Shown piece after piece: positions 22,301-28,100 of a DNA stretch of 64,000 nt. The stretch's first letter is position 1, and every line of letters begins with the position of its first letter. Origin of the DNA: Bemisia tabaci (taxonomy: Eukaryota > Arthropoda > Insecta > Hemiptera > Aleyrodidae); contig NC_092796.1 of NCBI RefSeq assembly GCF_918797505.1, positions 32,994,098 through 33,058,097 on the forward strand, read 5' to 3'. The notes below the pieces were generated by a model that saw only the letters and a program-made list of their open reading frames with translations, made no database searches and was not told where the DNA came from. The position numbers and the translations under genes are program-made.

Positions 22301-22591
22301 AAGAACCTAGATAGGGTTTTGAATTTTTTATCACAGTTTCAAATAATGTAGAAATATTGGAAAAGAATGTAAGAACACAAGGAGCGCAGTTTCGGCTGGA
22401 GAAGTACACTAAAAATAAACTTAGTAAAAGAACCGGTGTGGACAGAAGTCAAGAGAACACACTGATTGGCTGCCAAGAGCGTACATTTCATACGTCATAC
22501 GCATAATAGTCTTATGCGATTGGAGGAGCCACGATTTTTGTACTTCACGTACGTCACCAAAACAAAAGCTGTCCATGCCTGCTTTCTTCAT
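1..22591 (-). CDS. Large coiled-coil protein, N-terminal 8 coding exons (3' end beyond window)
   Basis: Spliced model on the minus strand: 22591-22558, 20297-20185, 18655-18568, 17700-17618, 17261-16926, 5070-4937, 4254-975 and 46-1 (continues left of the window). Every junction has AG/GT borders and the phases agree without a stop, giving at least 1371 residues. The start ATG at 22591 lies in a short exon behind an acceptor at 22607-22609 and encodes MKKAGMDSF. The first ~120 residues are polar and acidic; from the exon at 17261 on, the protein is almost continuous heptad-rich coiled coil with many Glu, Lys, Gln and Leu. No motor, kinase or other catalytic domain is visible. Length and composition suggest a centrosomal, Golgi or other scaffold protein, but I do not recognise the family. 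An 11 kb retrotransposon occupies the 11.9 kb intron between exons 5 and 6. Confidence 0.8.
47..974. other. Intron of the coiled-coil gene, nothing further seen
   Basis: AT-rich sequence between the giant exon and the exon at 46-1. The acceptor is the CAG at 47-49 (minus strand, after a pyrimidine tract). The 98-codon plus-strand ORF at 750-1046 overlaps the exon border and has no recognisable content. Confidence 0.6.
975..4254 (-). CDS. Giant coiled-coil exon of the scaffold-like gene
   Basis: A single 3280-nt exon encoding about 1093 residues, with acceptor CAG at 4255-4257 and donor GTTTGT at 974-969. It starts with one base completing an Arg codon and ends in phase 0. The first ~100 residues are Ser/Asn-rich (including a Cys pair, CGNC). 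Then follow long stretches of Leu-heptad coiled coil with frequent Glu-Glu, Lys-Lys and Gln, broken by acidic or Ser-rich linkers. A CDCG motif occurs in the middle. Apparent plus-strand ORFs inside it are shadows. The next exon (46-1) continues the coiled coil (EKKALEVQLEEEHSQ), so the protein runs on past the window edge. Confidence 0.85.
4505..4908 (+). pseudogene. Retroposed relic with poly(A) tail
   Basis: A degenerate reading frame runs from about 4547, with only two stops (TAA, TGA) before a 37-base A-tract at 4871-4908. The peptide stretches are coherent (e.g. KSKAIAIIDNNSLNKKVQEF and FTKIINQTIDQSNEIINPDF), as in a decayed coding sequence followed by a retroposition tail. It lies in the intron only ~25 bp from the splice donor of the host exon at 4937, on the opposite strand. 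I do not recognise the source protein and found no clear target-site duplication. A chance low-complexity ORF plus A-tract is the alternative. Confidence 0.35.
5603..5830 (+). repeat. 5' LTR of the copia element
   Basis: A 228-bp long terminal repeat beginning TGTTGGAAACTG and ending ACCAACAACA, with the short inverted ends TGTTGG...CCAACA. It matches 16404-16630 base for base except for one extra T in the run near 5700. An AATAAA-like polyadenylation signal (ATAAATAAAACTC) lies near 5775. Host target copy TTGGC precedes it directly. Confidence 0.97.
5831..5845 (+). other. Primer-binding site, half-tRNA(iMet) type
   Basis: GGTTATGGTGCCCAG starts right after the 5' LTR. From general knowledge, Drosophila copia primes from an internal cleavage product of initiator tRNA-Met, using a site complementary to the anticodon stem-loop (GGTTATGGGCCCAG). 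The site here matches apart from an extra T in the middle. This points to half-tRNA priming rather than use of the tRNA 3' end. Confidence 0.7.
6003..6200 (+). CDS. Small membrane-protein ORF in the copia leader
   Basis: A 65-codon ORF lies between the primer-binding site and gag. I chose the ATG at 6003; the frame extends 9 bases further only through a GTG. The product begins MGWFGS, fitting the N-myristoylation pattern (Gly2, Ser6). It then has a polar stretch of ~22 residues, a hydrophobic segment of about 20 residues (VIVFLMILVLIAFYIV), and a basic, Cys-containing tail (HKCKKLETRHRALELR). It is therefore predicted to be a small single-pass membrane protein. Copia elements usually have only gag-pol, so this is an extra gene. 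Function is unknown; membrane targeting of particles or a relation to RNA export is speculation. Confidence 0.6.
   Translation: MGWFGSENHENRINIKTDLDLHDITLYVIVFLMILVLIAFYIVHKCKKLETRHRALELRVAGARV
6201..6515 (+). other. Copia untranslated leader before gag
   Basis: About 315 bp of very A-rich sequence with repeated AATTAAAAA and ATAAA motifs, between the small membrane ORF and the gag-pol ATG. No ORF of note. It may be leader RNA needed for packaging or translation, but no specific signal can be defined. Confidence 0.5.
6516..10010 (+). CDS. Copia gag-pol polyprotein, truncated by nested insertion
   Basis: The start is the ATG at 6516 (MDTILASSGF); the frame extends upstream to 6474 only through a TTG. 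Domains in order: a gag UBN2-type region (GTSNYQIWKF at the N-terminus); two zinc knuckles of CX2CX4HX4C form (the first from Cys213, then CGICKKTNHAESQC); protease with DSG at Asp312; GAG-pre-integrase His/Cys finger (LWHRRLGH, His438); integrase core with Asp503, Asp566 and Glu602, giving the expected D-35-E spacing; an acidic linker; and reverse transcriptase with YVDD at about residue 1031. The last copia codon is at 9996-9998. Three residues and a stop then come from the nested element. The C-terminal RNase H part is displaced to 15335-15931. No internal frameshift or stop precedes the break. Confidence 0.95.
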   Translation: MDTILASSGFSTITRLKGTSNYQIWKFEVKIFLEAAKVYDVAVGNERKPLLDAENLKKWNDADAMARKVIITTIEKNLLTHILTSTSASDMWITLKNLFGKTTEQEKSSLYQEFFGLNFVKNGNVMTFISKLEALFVQLKSLEPGIQNEMLINKILQGLPDSYRNFKTGWDFLPAGSKTLENLKSKLLGEHNREKSVTPEESVAFFGKEKRTCHRCKKVGHISRFCKVNINKNESKNFERNADQGNSSKQCGICKKTNHAESQCYFRNKNNNKDNNKNNNSDNNSKSEKQVAFVAHENYDSHQYQKDTWIIDSGCTSHLTHNINILTSLVHVNTSVSSAKEDVDIIVKTMGKVVTDKCVLNNVLFSPEVCVNLISVSSIVNNGGNVIFSKNGIKVLKNGETIFEGKRGENGLFTVNLKSVIQNSAFFVKKGESIALWHRRLGHLCLENLKKLANMADGISFSENQINKVRLTCDICPAAKQVRFSFGNKRTPATRLLEIVHSDVCGKIQPSTFNNECYFVSFRDDFSAFTCIYLLKNKSDVFGMLQEFVAFAERKHNLPVAKLRIDNGGEYNSNEMKKWCKDKGIELGYTPAHTPSLNGESERLNRNICEKVRAMLFNSKLPKSMWGEAARVAAYLINRSPRNGSDKTPYELWCGKKPNLKNLKVFGSRVFSKTTSYLKKLDSRSKEYIFIGYAEHGYRLFDPADSSVIVSRDVIFRENETVESLNADEVRAVLDNDLIGMLQPADADSEENANEENEEDQQGDRTLIETESEDIGSDDNTDWSEWLPGSDDTSASDVTVTELDESGRRYPERERAPPDRLNVGLYASECDDFEPLTYSEAIKSKNSAEWTAAMQREFDSLKKNKTWILVDRPKNKNVVKSKWVYKIKRDENNVAKMFKSRVVAKGFTQKFGVDYTQTFSPVVRHSTIRFLIALGAKLNLKIDHFDVTTAFLNSDLKEEIYMEQPKGTVAKGNENKVCLLQKSIYGLKQASREWYELACTVLLSLGFKKSVLEVCVFFKVENTKILIIALYVDDFLVFWNDQAERDALKFNLLKHFAMKDLGEAKYCLGITIEQNKNTGEIKLHQRQYIETILKNFNMTDCNPVSTPLEVNCVKTDFESSSKQVENVPYQNLLGALMYLVVSTRPDIAFTVSYLSQFNNNPIRC
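10161..12128 (+). CDS. LINE ORF1, gag-like nucleic-acid-binding protein
   Basis: 655 residues from the ATG at 10161. The N-terminal half is polar and basic, with long Ser/Asn/Asp/Lys-rich disordered stretches and basic clusters (KKVKKTTKRKRKQ). The middle (~residues 285-500) has the folded region that precedes the zinc knuckles in Jockey ORF1 proteins. Three Cys/His knuckles follow (from CRRCQCFSHTHNFC, then CVKCAGKHLSPEC, then CVNCGAIGHPASYRGC). The C-terminus ends in a short coiled-coil-like helix. Such proteins bind the element's RNA and form the ribonucleoprotein particle. ORF2 begins 8 bp after its stop, consistent with reinitiation. Confidence 0.93.
   Translation: MSSSHQICKHNVVCYWKDSRFVGCEKCLARGRLALPRASPLKTQTPTPTAMPNAENINPFQKSSILPRSPPGASGENKPENNAKASAQPLPDSVGGSNKGEVETILTTDPESVKGDPALNEKTKLFILQSISAVKSLHDENILAKNFIQEQKALMDKIQAEIKELKLNKSQPQVAGGSKNKGKTFVTVNKEIPQQNGGKFGALLLDAETDDDFSSGDWPNYNSDPEYQDQRRTAAKKVKKTTKRKRKQDQSSPDSKDASGSGADVQATQDKSNNSKPGDKSNTSNPNDRSPKILPPPPIKVVGIKDYQEIKRLLKEASDKEEYVLKFLGSETWKVNPSNDETFRKISEKLNEREVQWYSHSNKNTRNIKVVCKGLPPSIPEDEIVSDLLSKNFKIKSAVCMRKRVEKQQKKNEKTIMPMDTDPESATPPQTTPSVTTSENQTTNAKPIKEFELIKIPVHQLDFDHSESIENIYKIKAIAHTIVQIEPMKIDNKIVPQCRRCQCFSHTHNFCRKNPRCVKCAGKHLSPECPFKGRILNPKCVNCGAIGHPASYRGCPFAKEFQVARKKQLQAKKNSPDQKSFPKLGKNITTHAPPKKLDRTFAQALSGNTANPATQGAGDSSAALIGVLLQTIETLNAQLRVLTEKVSKLEASQKR
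12137..15028 (+). CDS. LINE ORF2, endonuclease-reverse transcriptase
   Basis: 963 residues from the ATG at 12137. The N-terminal ~240 residues are an apurinic-type endonuclease, with NIMAWNCGGL, SETWF (metal-binding Glu), GGDWNAKNPRWG and a later SMEKGHAKI motif. The reverse transcriptase covers roughly residues 470-790, with KAPGFDKI, SYRPISLLPVIGKLFEKL, FLDVAQAFDRVW, GVPQGSCLSPLLY and the catalytic YADD at ~729. The C-terminal region is short and has no RNase H domain, as in Jockey elements. No stop or frameshift is present, so the enzyme could be functional. It nicks target DNA and reverse-transcribes the element RNA in place. Confidence 0.95.
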   Translation: MNDFFKLNCDSLTNQNFLMSQQENYPEINFDDVKELRAKTNCKSLNIMAWNCGGLTRVKAEEFNVTLRDFNVDIALLSETWFTRTDYKRYFAGYKMFNSFHPANKHRGGSSILIKENITHNLIKMIETNAFQVVIVNVQTELDSFNIASIYTPPRNILSTEDYTEFLEELGPKYLIGGDWNAKNPRWGSRRDNPKGVSLLEAVNLVGGNFISPGKPTNFPTNPGHQPDLIDFFVFKNINLIDHVSCDTLMSMEKGHAKIILEIFTTPILDNRPPSICSKRTDWKNFRLDLENLIDNSVPVLTPEDIDRESELLVENIRSCAAANTPVAVNNIKPYAIPKELLKLIRLKRKTKRKANFTHFPEDNSKFNRLNAIVKKRTQEFLNYKFKKFINSLSPSADKNYSLWAATKYLKRPKQLKFPISKPDNTWANTDAEKAEVLADHFEAAFQPHEDLETLSDSDVSTGSSDSDLQNEGEVSTLKPRKIKKIPPIKIKTISPSEIIKEIKGKIKANKAPGFDKISGLILKNLPNRAIMKLVSIFNAVIRCKYIPSQWKIAEIFVLLKPDKPPTEAASYRPISLLPVIGKLFEKLYIKRLNEIVGKQNLIIDAQFGFRAKHSTIDQLHRITKFIEDSLEKGEYCVAVFLDVAQAFDRVWHERLIGKLYKMLPCNHVELLSSFLSGRQFRVRYENTTSSFRPIRAGVPQGSCLSPLLYSLFTTDIPQSGRGGKLGVYADDTLVLAASKSYREARFNAQSHLNRINKWTNKDKTKLNASKSVEIVFTNRPFTHIPLHLGNSEIPRDTVARYLGLHLDSRLKWGAHIKKKVEQLRLKFHDMQWLIGRKSKLSLETKLLLYKSMLRPVWSYGCQLWGCAAKSNLKKIEVIQMKILRSISKARWYERNADIRADLNIDSVEDYITKMYNSYETRLHRHPNPEALALLEKDQCTRRLKRRKPHELGIQGFSKLSFF
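15029..15322 (+). other. LINE 3' untranslated region and A-tail
   Basis: About 294 bp after ORF2, ending in ACAAATAATAAAA and a poly(A) run directly before the second target copy. The AATAAA-like sequence is at the tail itself. Nothing else is seen. Confidence 0.8.
15335..15931 (+). pseudogene. Displaced 3' part of copia pol (RNase H)
   Basis: This 199-codon segment continues the copia reading frame after the nested element and its second target copy. It starts with the conserved YLKGT-type region after reverse transcriptase. The RNase H domain follows, with YSDSDYA, SSCESEY and CSDNQGA motifs, then the closing ADILTKPLP region typical of copia polyproteins. Frame and sequence are undamaged, but it has no start of its own and is separated from the rest of pol by 5.3 kb. 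It is therefore annotated as the stranded 3' part of a broken gene. Confidence 0.93.
15945..16403 (+). other. Copia 3' untranslated region with two possible polypurine tracts
   Basis: About 460 bp separate the pol stop (15931) from the 3' LTR, long for a copia element. A purine run AAGGGGGAGCGAG at ~15949-15961 looks like a canonical polypurine tract but lies far upstream. TGGGGG at 16398-16403 directly abuts the LTR and is the likelier functional one. Between them lie T-rich sequence and a 56-bp tandem repeat. Confidence 0.55.
16074..16240 (+). repeat. 56-bp tandem repeat, about three copies
   Basis: Units start GACTAGATTCAAATGATGA at 16074, 16130 and 16186, an exact period of 56 bp. Each contains TTTGGCATGACTA near its end. 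The first two units are nearly identical; the third has several differences and a small deletion. It lies wholly within the copia 3' untranslated region. Confidence 0.9.
16404..16630 (+). repeat. 3' LTR of the copia element
   Basis: A 227-bp copy of the 5' LTR, followed directly by the second TTGGC target copy (16631-16635). It is preceded by a short G-run (TGGGGG at 16398-16403), the likely polypurine tract. Near identity to the 5' LTR shows little time has passed since insertion. Confidence 0.97.
16636..16925. other. Intron sequence between copia and host exon
   Basis: About 290 bp of host intron on the distal side of the copia insertion, ending at the donor of the exon 17261-16926. No feature seen. 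Confidence 0.5.
16926..17261 (-). CDS. Coiled-coil gene exon 5
   Basis: A 336-nt exon in phase 0 at both ends, with acceptor CAG at 17262-17264 and donor GTGTGTATT at 16925 downward. It encodes a helical segment beginning FSNFEEALENPHFDKAV, followed by charged coiled coil (ETKDKQQREKIRKLEKQL). The next exon of the mature transcript is at 5070, so the intervening intron is 11.9 kb, most of it the copia insertion. Neighbouring smaller exons 17700-17618, 18655-18568 and 20297-20185 join to it in frame. Confidence 0.8.
17701..20184. other. Introns of the coiled-coil gene (with exon 18655-18568 inside)
   Basis: AT-rich introns on either side of the 88-nt exon at 18655-18568. Contents: A-rich tract at 17800-17835, a 40-base poly(T) tract at 19290-19329 (possibly the tail of a minus-strand retroposon), and the foldback element at 19897-20165. 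No other gene is seen; short ORFs here look random. Confidence 0.5.
19897..20165. mobile_element. Foldback/MITE element with ~70-bp inverted repeats
   Basis: A 269-bp element whose ends are inverted copies. The left end starts ATAATTGGACC and the right end finishes GGTCCAATTAT. Both share an inverted core containing AGCCACATCAGCTATTGCC and the GTTAAATTTGG/AATTGAATTGG region, with a few mismatches. No ORF. It lies in an intron of the coiled-coil gene, only 19 bp from the donor of the exon 20297-20185. A diverged partial relative may occur near 19470-19520 (TGGTCCATATTAAGCAAAAAG). Confidence 0.85.
20298..22557. other. First coding intron of the coiled-coil gene
   Basis: A 2.26 kb intron with GT at 22557-22556 and AG at 20299-20298. 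It is mostly unique AT-rich sequence. An open minus-strand stretch at 22408-22128 behind a good acceptor is described separately. Nothing else recognised. Confidence 0.5.
22128..22408 (-). other. Possible alternative terminal exon in intron 1
   Basis: A minus-strand open stretch of 281 nt directly follows TTTATTTTTAG and ends in TGA. Joined to the first coding exon (22558) the phase also agrees, so a short isoform of ~105 residues is formally possible. The translation (start VYFSSRNCAPCVLTFF) is Phe/Ser-rich and not known to me. It has no own ATG at its 5' end. A chance ORF is equally likely. Confidence 0.2.
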
Positions 22592-22606
22592 GTTATGGGA
22601 AATCAA

Positions 22607-23000
22607 CTGAAAAGTAAATAAAGTTAACGACATCAGCGACACCTGTCGAAACAGACAGAAACTAGAAATTACCGCGGATACGCGGCGGTGGCTCCTTGTC
22701 TCTCTCCCCCTTTCCCGCCACCCCCGTCCCTTCCGAAGACACCTATTTTTTTCTTGAGGAAATTGAGGATGGGAAACGGGAAGTAACACCGAGGGAGAAA
22801 AATTATTTCTTCCGTGCCGTGACTGAGTTTGTCAGCAGACCCTTCTGGATTGAGGAATTGTGACGGTTATAAATAGCGCTCGGAGGATAGGTGCTCTTCG
22901 AGGCGTATTCTTCCCCGATTCCTCACAGTCCGCGAGATTTCCATCTGAATAAAAAAATCAACCTCCTCTGCCCTCCTTTAATTTTCAAGTGAATTCTGAA
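22607..23000. promoter_or_regulatory. Probable divergent promoter region
   Basis: GC- and CpG-rich sequence around 22675-22740 (e.g. CGCGGATACGCGGCGG) lies just upstream of the coiled-coil gene's first coding exon, whose acceptor at 22607 implies a further 5'UTR exon here. A TATA-like TTATAAATAG at ~22868-22877 reads on the plus strand, followed by sequence suited to a start site ~25-30 bp later. Whether it serves REV1 or another transcript is unknown. Confidence 0.35.
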
Positions 23001-23514
23001 ATTCCCTCAGGCAGAAAGCTCTGTAGTCAAGTCTCAAGTGTCCCTTGTGAGCTAGCATTTATAAGGCGAACTATAAAAAAAAAAAAAAAATCACCGCAGA
23101 AGTAAAATTCTACCACAGTCAATAAAAAATATTGGTGTTTAGGTCCATCGGTAACTTTGCCATCTCACTATTATTGGTAATTTTACCGAGCCAGAATGAT
23201 AAGATTACCAACAGACCCATATTTTACCAACCGTATTTCAGGTATGAAATAAAATACAGAGGAGGGGAAAATTAAAAAAAGTCCAATGAAAACTCGGTGT
23301 CAGTCTACGCGATGACAAAAGTTGTGAGGTTGCGAAGCGCCTATCCATCTAAGAGGCATGGATTTGCACATATCAATGTTAAAAACTGTGCGGGGCGGTG
23401 GCGGCTCGCGGAGCGAGTCGCAAGTTCGTCGCGAAGCGTAGAACTGGGGTCCAGGGGCACTCCCCGGCTAGACGTGTCAGCTCGCAAAGCGAGCTAATCA
23501 CGCGACTAGTTAGC

Positions 23515-23715
23515 TATATAGTGGCCATAGCCTAGTGGCAATGTGCTGGCCTGCCACCGTTGCGACTTAAGTTCGATTCCCCGCGGAGGCTCCGGGGATT
23601 TTACGCTCGTCTTCGTCAAAGGACCTGACGTCTGAACCGGACGGAAATCGGCTGAAGACGCGTGAGTCCGCCACGCAGGTCATATGGCTCGCGGAGAGAT
23701 TCAGCGCAAACTTCA
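23515..23715 (+). repeat. tRNA-derived SINE-like element
   Basis: TAGCCTAGTGG at ~23528-23538 fits the RNA polymerase III A box (TRGYNNARNNG). GTTCGATTC at ~23571-23579 fits the B box. Spacing of about 43 bp is close to that of tRNA genes. The following GC-rich stretch (to ~23700) does not fold as a tRNA, which is the usual tRNA-head plus unrelated-body structure of a SINE. No second copy was found in the window, and no A-tail or target duplication was resolved. The GC-rich sequence from 23330 may be part of the same or another repeat. Confidence 0.6.
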
Positions 23716-23810
23716 TTTTTTTGGCGATTTTATCGGCGATGAAATCGTTAGGATCATCAACATCTGAGCGATTATACTTCATATTATCGCCGATAAAATC
23801 GCCAAAAAAA
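23716..23810. repeat. Perfect 25-bp inverted repeat (hairpin)
   Basis: Arms 23716-23740 and 23786-23810 are exact reverse complements (core GGCGATTTTATCGGCGAT), with a 45-bp loop. It lies directly after the SINE-like sequence. It may be the terminus of a small DNA element or the tail structure of the SINE. Confidence 0.85.
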
Positions 23811-25098
23811 ATCGCAATTCAATTTCGAAATATCGCGATTTTTCCGTTGAAAAATGCTACATGGGCCGTCGAAGGGCAAGCATTGCGTCTCCCCGCGATC
23901 CTCAAAGAGTGGTTACACCCTCCTATGCTCCTTCGGTGGCGCTCAAACGCAACTCGGGTTGCTTGCGTTTGCGAGTCCGACGAAAAATTGCCATGCCGGT
24001 TTCTTTATTTGAGTGCAAGATAGATAGAAAATAGCCAGGCGGCGCGCTTCAGTGTGCAAGAGAGACATAAGATCGCTTGGCGGGTGTTTTTTGAGAGCGA
24101 GAAAGATAAAGAATCGCCTGGCGGCCGTCGCTTCTTAACTCCGGTTGCATGCCCCCCCCCCCCCCCCCCTCACTGTAATTTTCGCAGGTTACGCAGAAAA
24201 AAAAAAGGAAAGATAGATTCCATAGAAAAGAGGGAAAAATAAGAAGGGTTGCTTCAGTTCGCCCCCCCCCCCATCACCCCCCCCCCCCCAAAGTAGTGAA
24301 GGGATGTGATCTGGTATTCAACCTGTAGTAGGGTAGTGGCTTTTTCTCAAAATTAAAAAAAAAAAAAAATAAAGAAAAACTAAAAAAATTTCTTTTTCAA
24401 AAATGTGTCAGTATGAAATCACTATTTTTCATTGATTAAGTTTTAATCAAGTCTACAGTGAGCGGTGAATATTTCCAGATACATAAGCACTATACTGTAC
24501 AAGTTCGTATCGTACCTGTGTGTGTTACGGTGAAAATCAAATTGCCCGTTGTTTTGAATTTCGCGCTAAAGTTGCCTCTTGTTGCCACGTGGAACTACTT
24601 ATTTTTATCAATGAGGGCTTTAAACAGAAGTTCACCTGTCTCTCTTTCAAGATACATCATCAATTATTTTTAAAAAGAATACAAATTGGAAGGAAATTTT
24701 ACGTTCTTATTACCACATAATTTACACACAGGCACACAACATACTTTCATCTTTAATTGAAACTTGGCAAATCTGGATCTGACTCTTTCCCCTCCCTCCT
24801 CTCTGAAAAGAAAATAAACAACGTTAACTTAACCTCAAACCTGGACTTGCCTGCCAGTATCGCATGCATGTGATGTGATAGAATCAAAGGAAATAACCGA
24901 AAACCATGCGAATTTTCTTAACTTTACTTGGCATCTTAGTGTTTTCCGCGCAGTTCAATCGTTCCATTAATCCATCCTCTTATCCTTTTTACATTTGCCA
25001 ACTTTCTCCCATCTCTGGTCTTTAGTGCAGTGTCGCTCAAATCTCATGAAACGTTGCAGCGAATCTCTGGATTGACAACTCATGAATCTTTTTTGTAG
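23811..25098. other. Intergenic region upstream of REV1
   Basis: Holds C-homopolymer tracts at 24152-24169 and around 24262-24288, A-runs near 24355-24380 and otherwise unique sequence. TTTTTTGTAG at ~25089-25098 is a likely acceptor just before the REV1 start exon, so a 5'UTR exon of REV1 probably lies somewhere upstream; I cannot place it. Confidence 0.45.
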
Positions 25099-25116
25099 CA
25101 ATTGAAGTTATCGAAG

Positions 25117-28100
25117 ATGAGACGAAGAACTTATCCTCTAAACGTCAACAATGGATTCGAAGATTGGGTTTGTATTGTCCTTTATACCAAAACTTGAGTA
25201 ATGCCCAAGCAATCTAAGGAATGAGCAAGGAATTCTAATTCATGCCTGTTACTTTCATTGTTTTTAATGCTCCTTTGGCCCGATTTTAGACGGAAAGTCC
25301 CTTTTACAATTTGTAGATTTTCATACAGGGTAGAAGACACGGTCGTCAGTCAAAGAAACTTGCTAGGGGGTGTACTTAAGGTGATACAACGGTTGCCATT
25401 TTTTGTGTCAAAGCGTCGTGCGATATATCGCATCATTTCGTTCCATAATTTCAGCTACTTGTCATTTTTTTCGAATTTTGGGAGCGCATTTCTGTTGTCA
25501 TGTGACTAAAGAATTCATGTACCAAATTTGACAAAGAAATTCAACAAATAAAGACAGGGTTTTTTCAGAGGAAAAATATTACATTCGAGTGCAGTTTTGA
25601 TATCAGTGCTTATCGTATGTGATATTTTTCCTCTGAAAAAACCCTGCCTTCATTATGTTGTATTTCTTTGTCAAATTTGGTACATGAATTCTTTAGTCTC
25701 ATGACAACAGAAGTACGTTGCGAACACCCTGTTTATCGACCCTTTTCCATTGGTTCAAATGGCAGATCAATTGATATATTGCAAAGCACGCCACGCCACT
25801 GGTATATGGAGGCAAAATTTTTAGTGAAACAATTTCAAGTCGAGTTAGGTTGATGAAGCAGATTTTGAGATCTCGCCGGAAAAGTGTTTTCAGAGTCACT
25901 GTCCTTCAGAGGAAGTTGAAGTTTTATTGCACTCGTGTAAATTAAGAGCATAAAGCTGCACCATTGTCTGGCAGTTTTGTATTCTAAACATGGCAATTTA
26001 AAGTTTCAAATAACTTTCTCTGGGAAGCACTTTTTTTATAAACTGCAAATTTCAAACCACTATATTTCCAGCTTGGTTAGTCACTTTTCAGCATTCACTG
26101 TTCTGAAATTCTACTCAATGCTCTGATATTAATTGCTTAATTTTGAGTTTTTGTGGATTGAGATCCTTTTCACCAAGGAAAGTCACAAATAAAGGAGAAA
26201 AATTGCAAAAATTATAAAGAAATTATCTTCATTACTTTTCCACTTTGAAAAGAAAAGTAACGAAAAGTCTGCACTGTTGCGAACAGAATAACACTGTCTC
26301 TGAGTTGAGCCACAGATATATGCATTGCCAATGCTATTTTATGTTGAATGTTTTGGTCAAAGCATTTCGACGGTGAAACTGCCAAACCACGTATCTCGTT
26401 TGCGGTGTTTAAAAATCTACGCTCACATTTTATTTTTTTCAAGTAGACCAAATCAATATCATTCCTTGAAATTTTCACGGAATTTTCTCCGCACAAAGAG
26501 GAAAAATCATAGAAATTTTCAAGACTAGATGTTAAGTAGTTTTTCATTTAAAAAATAAAGTATGACAGGAAGTCTGCGACGTCGCAAACCGAGATACGTG
26601 GTTTGGTAGTTTCACCGTCGATTTAGCCTACGAGTTATGCAACAAACAACTTGAAATTGTAGTAAAGAACGTAAAAATCACTATATTTATCTTTGACAAA
26701 GAGTATGTATTTTTTTGCTTTTGTCAGTAATGAATACGTAAAAATATCTTGCAATTTGTTTAATAATGACAGCATTTCATACTTTTCAGGGGGGGTATAT
26801 GAATGCAAAAAAGCAGAAGTTGGAAGAACAGTTTGCTGTCGACGCTAATAAGGAGGCTCCAAATGACAAATCTACCATATTTCAAGGCATTGCAATATTT
26901 GTAAATGGATATACAGGTAATGATCACAACAATGATGTCTCATTAATCAATCAATAAATGTGAAACGAGGAATTTCTTTAAAATTGTTTAATAATTGGAC
27001 GAATTTCTATCAAACAGAACTATGTGCAGGGGGAAATATGGGGTGTGCTCGTTAGTGTTCCGGCATAAAAAAAGAATGGGAAAATATAAAGCACCAGTGA
27101 CTAACTCATGAGGTGCGTCCTCAACGCTCTAGATACATGCCCACGGCTTATGAGTGTCGCAATAGTTGCCTCACAGTTCTATTTGCTGAATTGGAGAAGC
27201 AGGATTTCACGTTTTGTCAAATGGAACTATGTGCACAATGCATGAGCCGTAGGCATGTAGTTAGAGTGTTGTGGACGCGGCTCATGAGTTAGTCAACAGC
27301 GACGGTGGCTTCGTTACTGGGGCTTTATATTTTCCCATTCATTCATATGGCCCGAGCACTAACGAGCACACCCCATCTTTCCCCCTGCACATAGTTCTGT
27401 TTGATAGAAATACGTCCAATTGTGGAAACGCCTTAGCTACAAGCTTCAAAAAAGAATTTTAACAGTCAAACTGAATCTTTGAAGGGTGAATGAAAGGCAT
27501 GGAAATAATATTCTAAATCCTCACAAACTGATGAGTCTAGGTTTTAAGATCGGAAAGTTTTGTCAGCATGAACTCCTCTCGTTGTTAGTTATTTTTTAAT
27601 CATGGGTGTATCCTTCAGAACTGTTTCTTACTTCAACTATTTAAGCCATAGATAAGTCTAAGGATGTTTATGGTGACAATTAGATCATATTTAGTAGGAG
27701 GGAACCAACTCAATTTTATTATTTTCAAAATTTTGCATCTTCTTCTTTGCTTTAAACAATACTAAATGCATGTATTGTAATACAATTTAAACAATCATCT
27801 TCCTGTTTAATTAATAATTATTTCCTAGAAAAGCAAAAACTATCTGTTATTCTAAGCATTTTTTTTGGATGAAGATGAAGTTGCACAATTTTTACAACAC
27901 AGTAATCGCAGTAGTTCCCTTCTGCTAAATACAATTCAATTTAGACTAACAAAACATTTTCAACCCATTTTTTCTAATCATGTCGGTGGTTTCTCATAAA
28001 GTCTAAGGCATTTCTTGCGCATCGAATAATGGTAAGACCTCAATCTCTCGGCCACGGTAAAGTTCTAATCTGCTGCAAGAACTTCTGTTTTAATATGCCT

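Noticed and set aside
23515..23590. Functional tRNA gene
   Set aside because: A and B boxes are present but acceptor and anticodon stems do not pair well and no terminator follows; SINE head is the better reading.
24152..24288. C-homopolymer tracts as a regulatory or structured element
   Set aside because: Simple low-complexity runs; length may be assembly-dependent.
27271..27462. 63-codon plus-strand ORF
   Set aside because: Lies in the arm of a foldback element; not coding.
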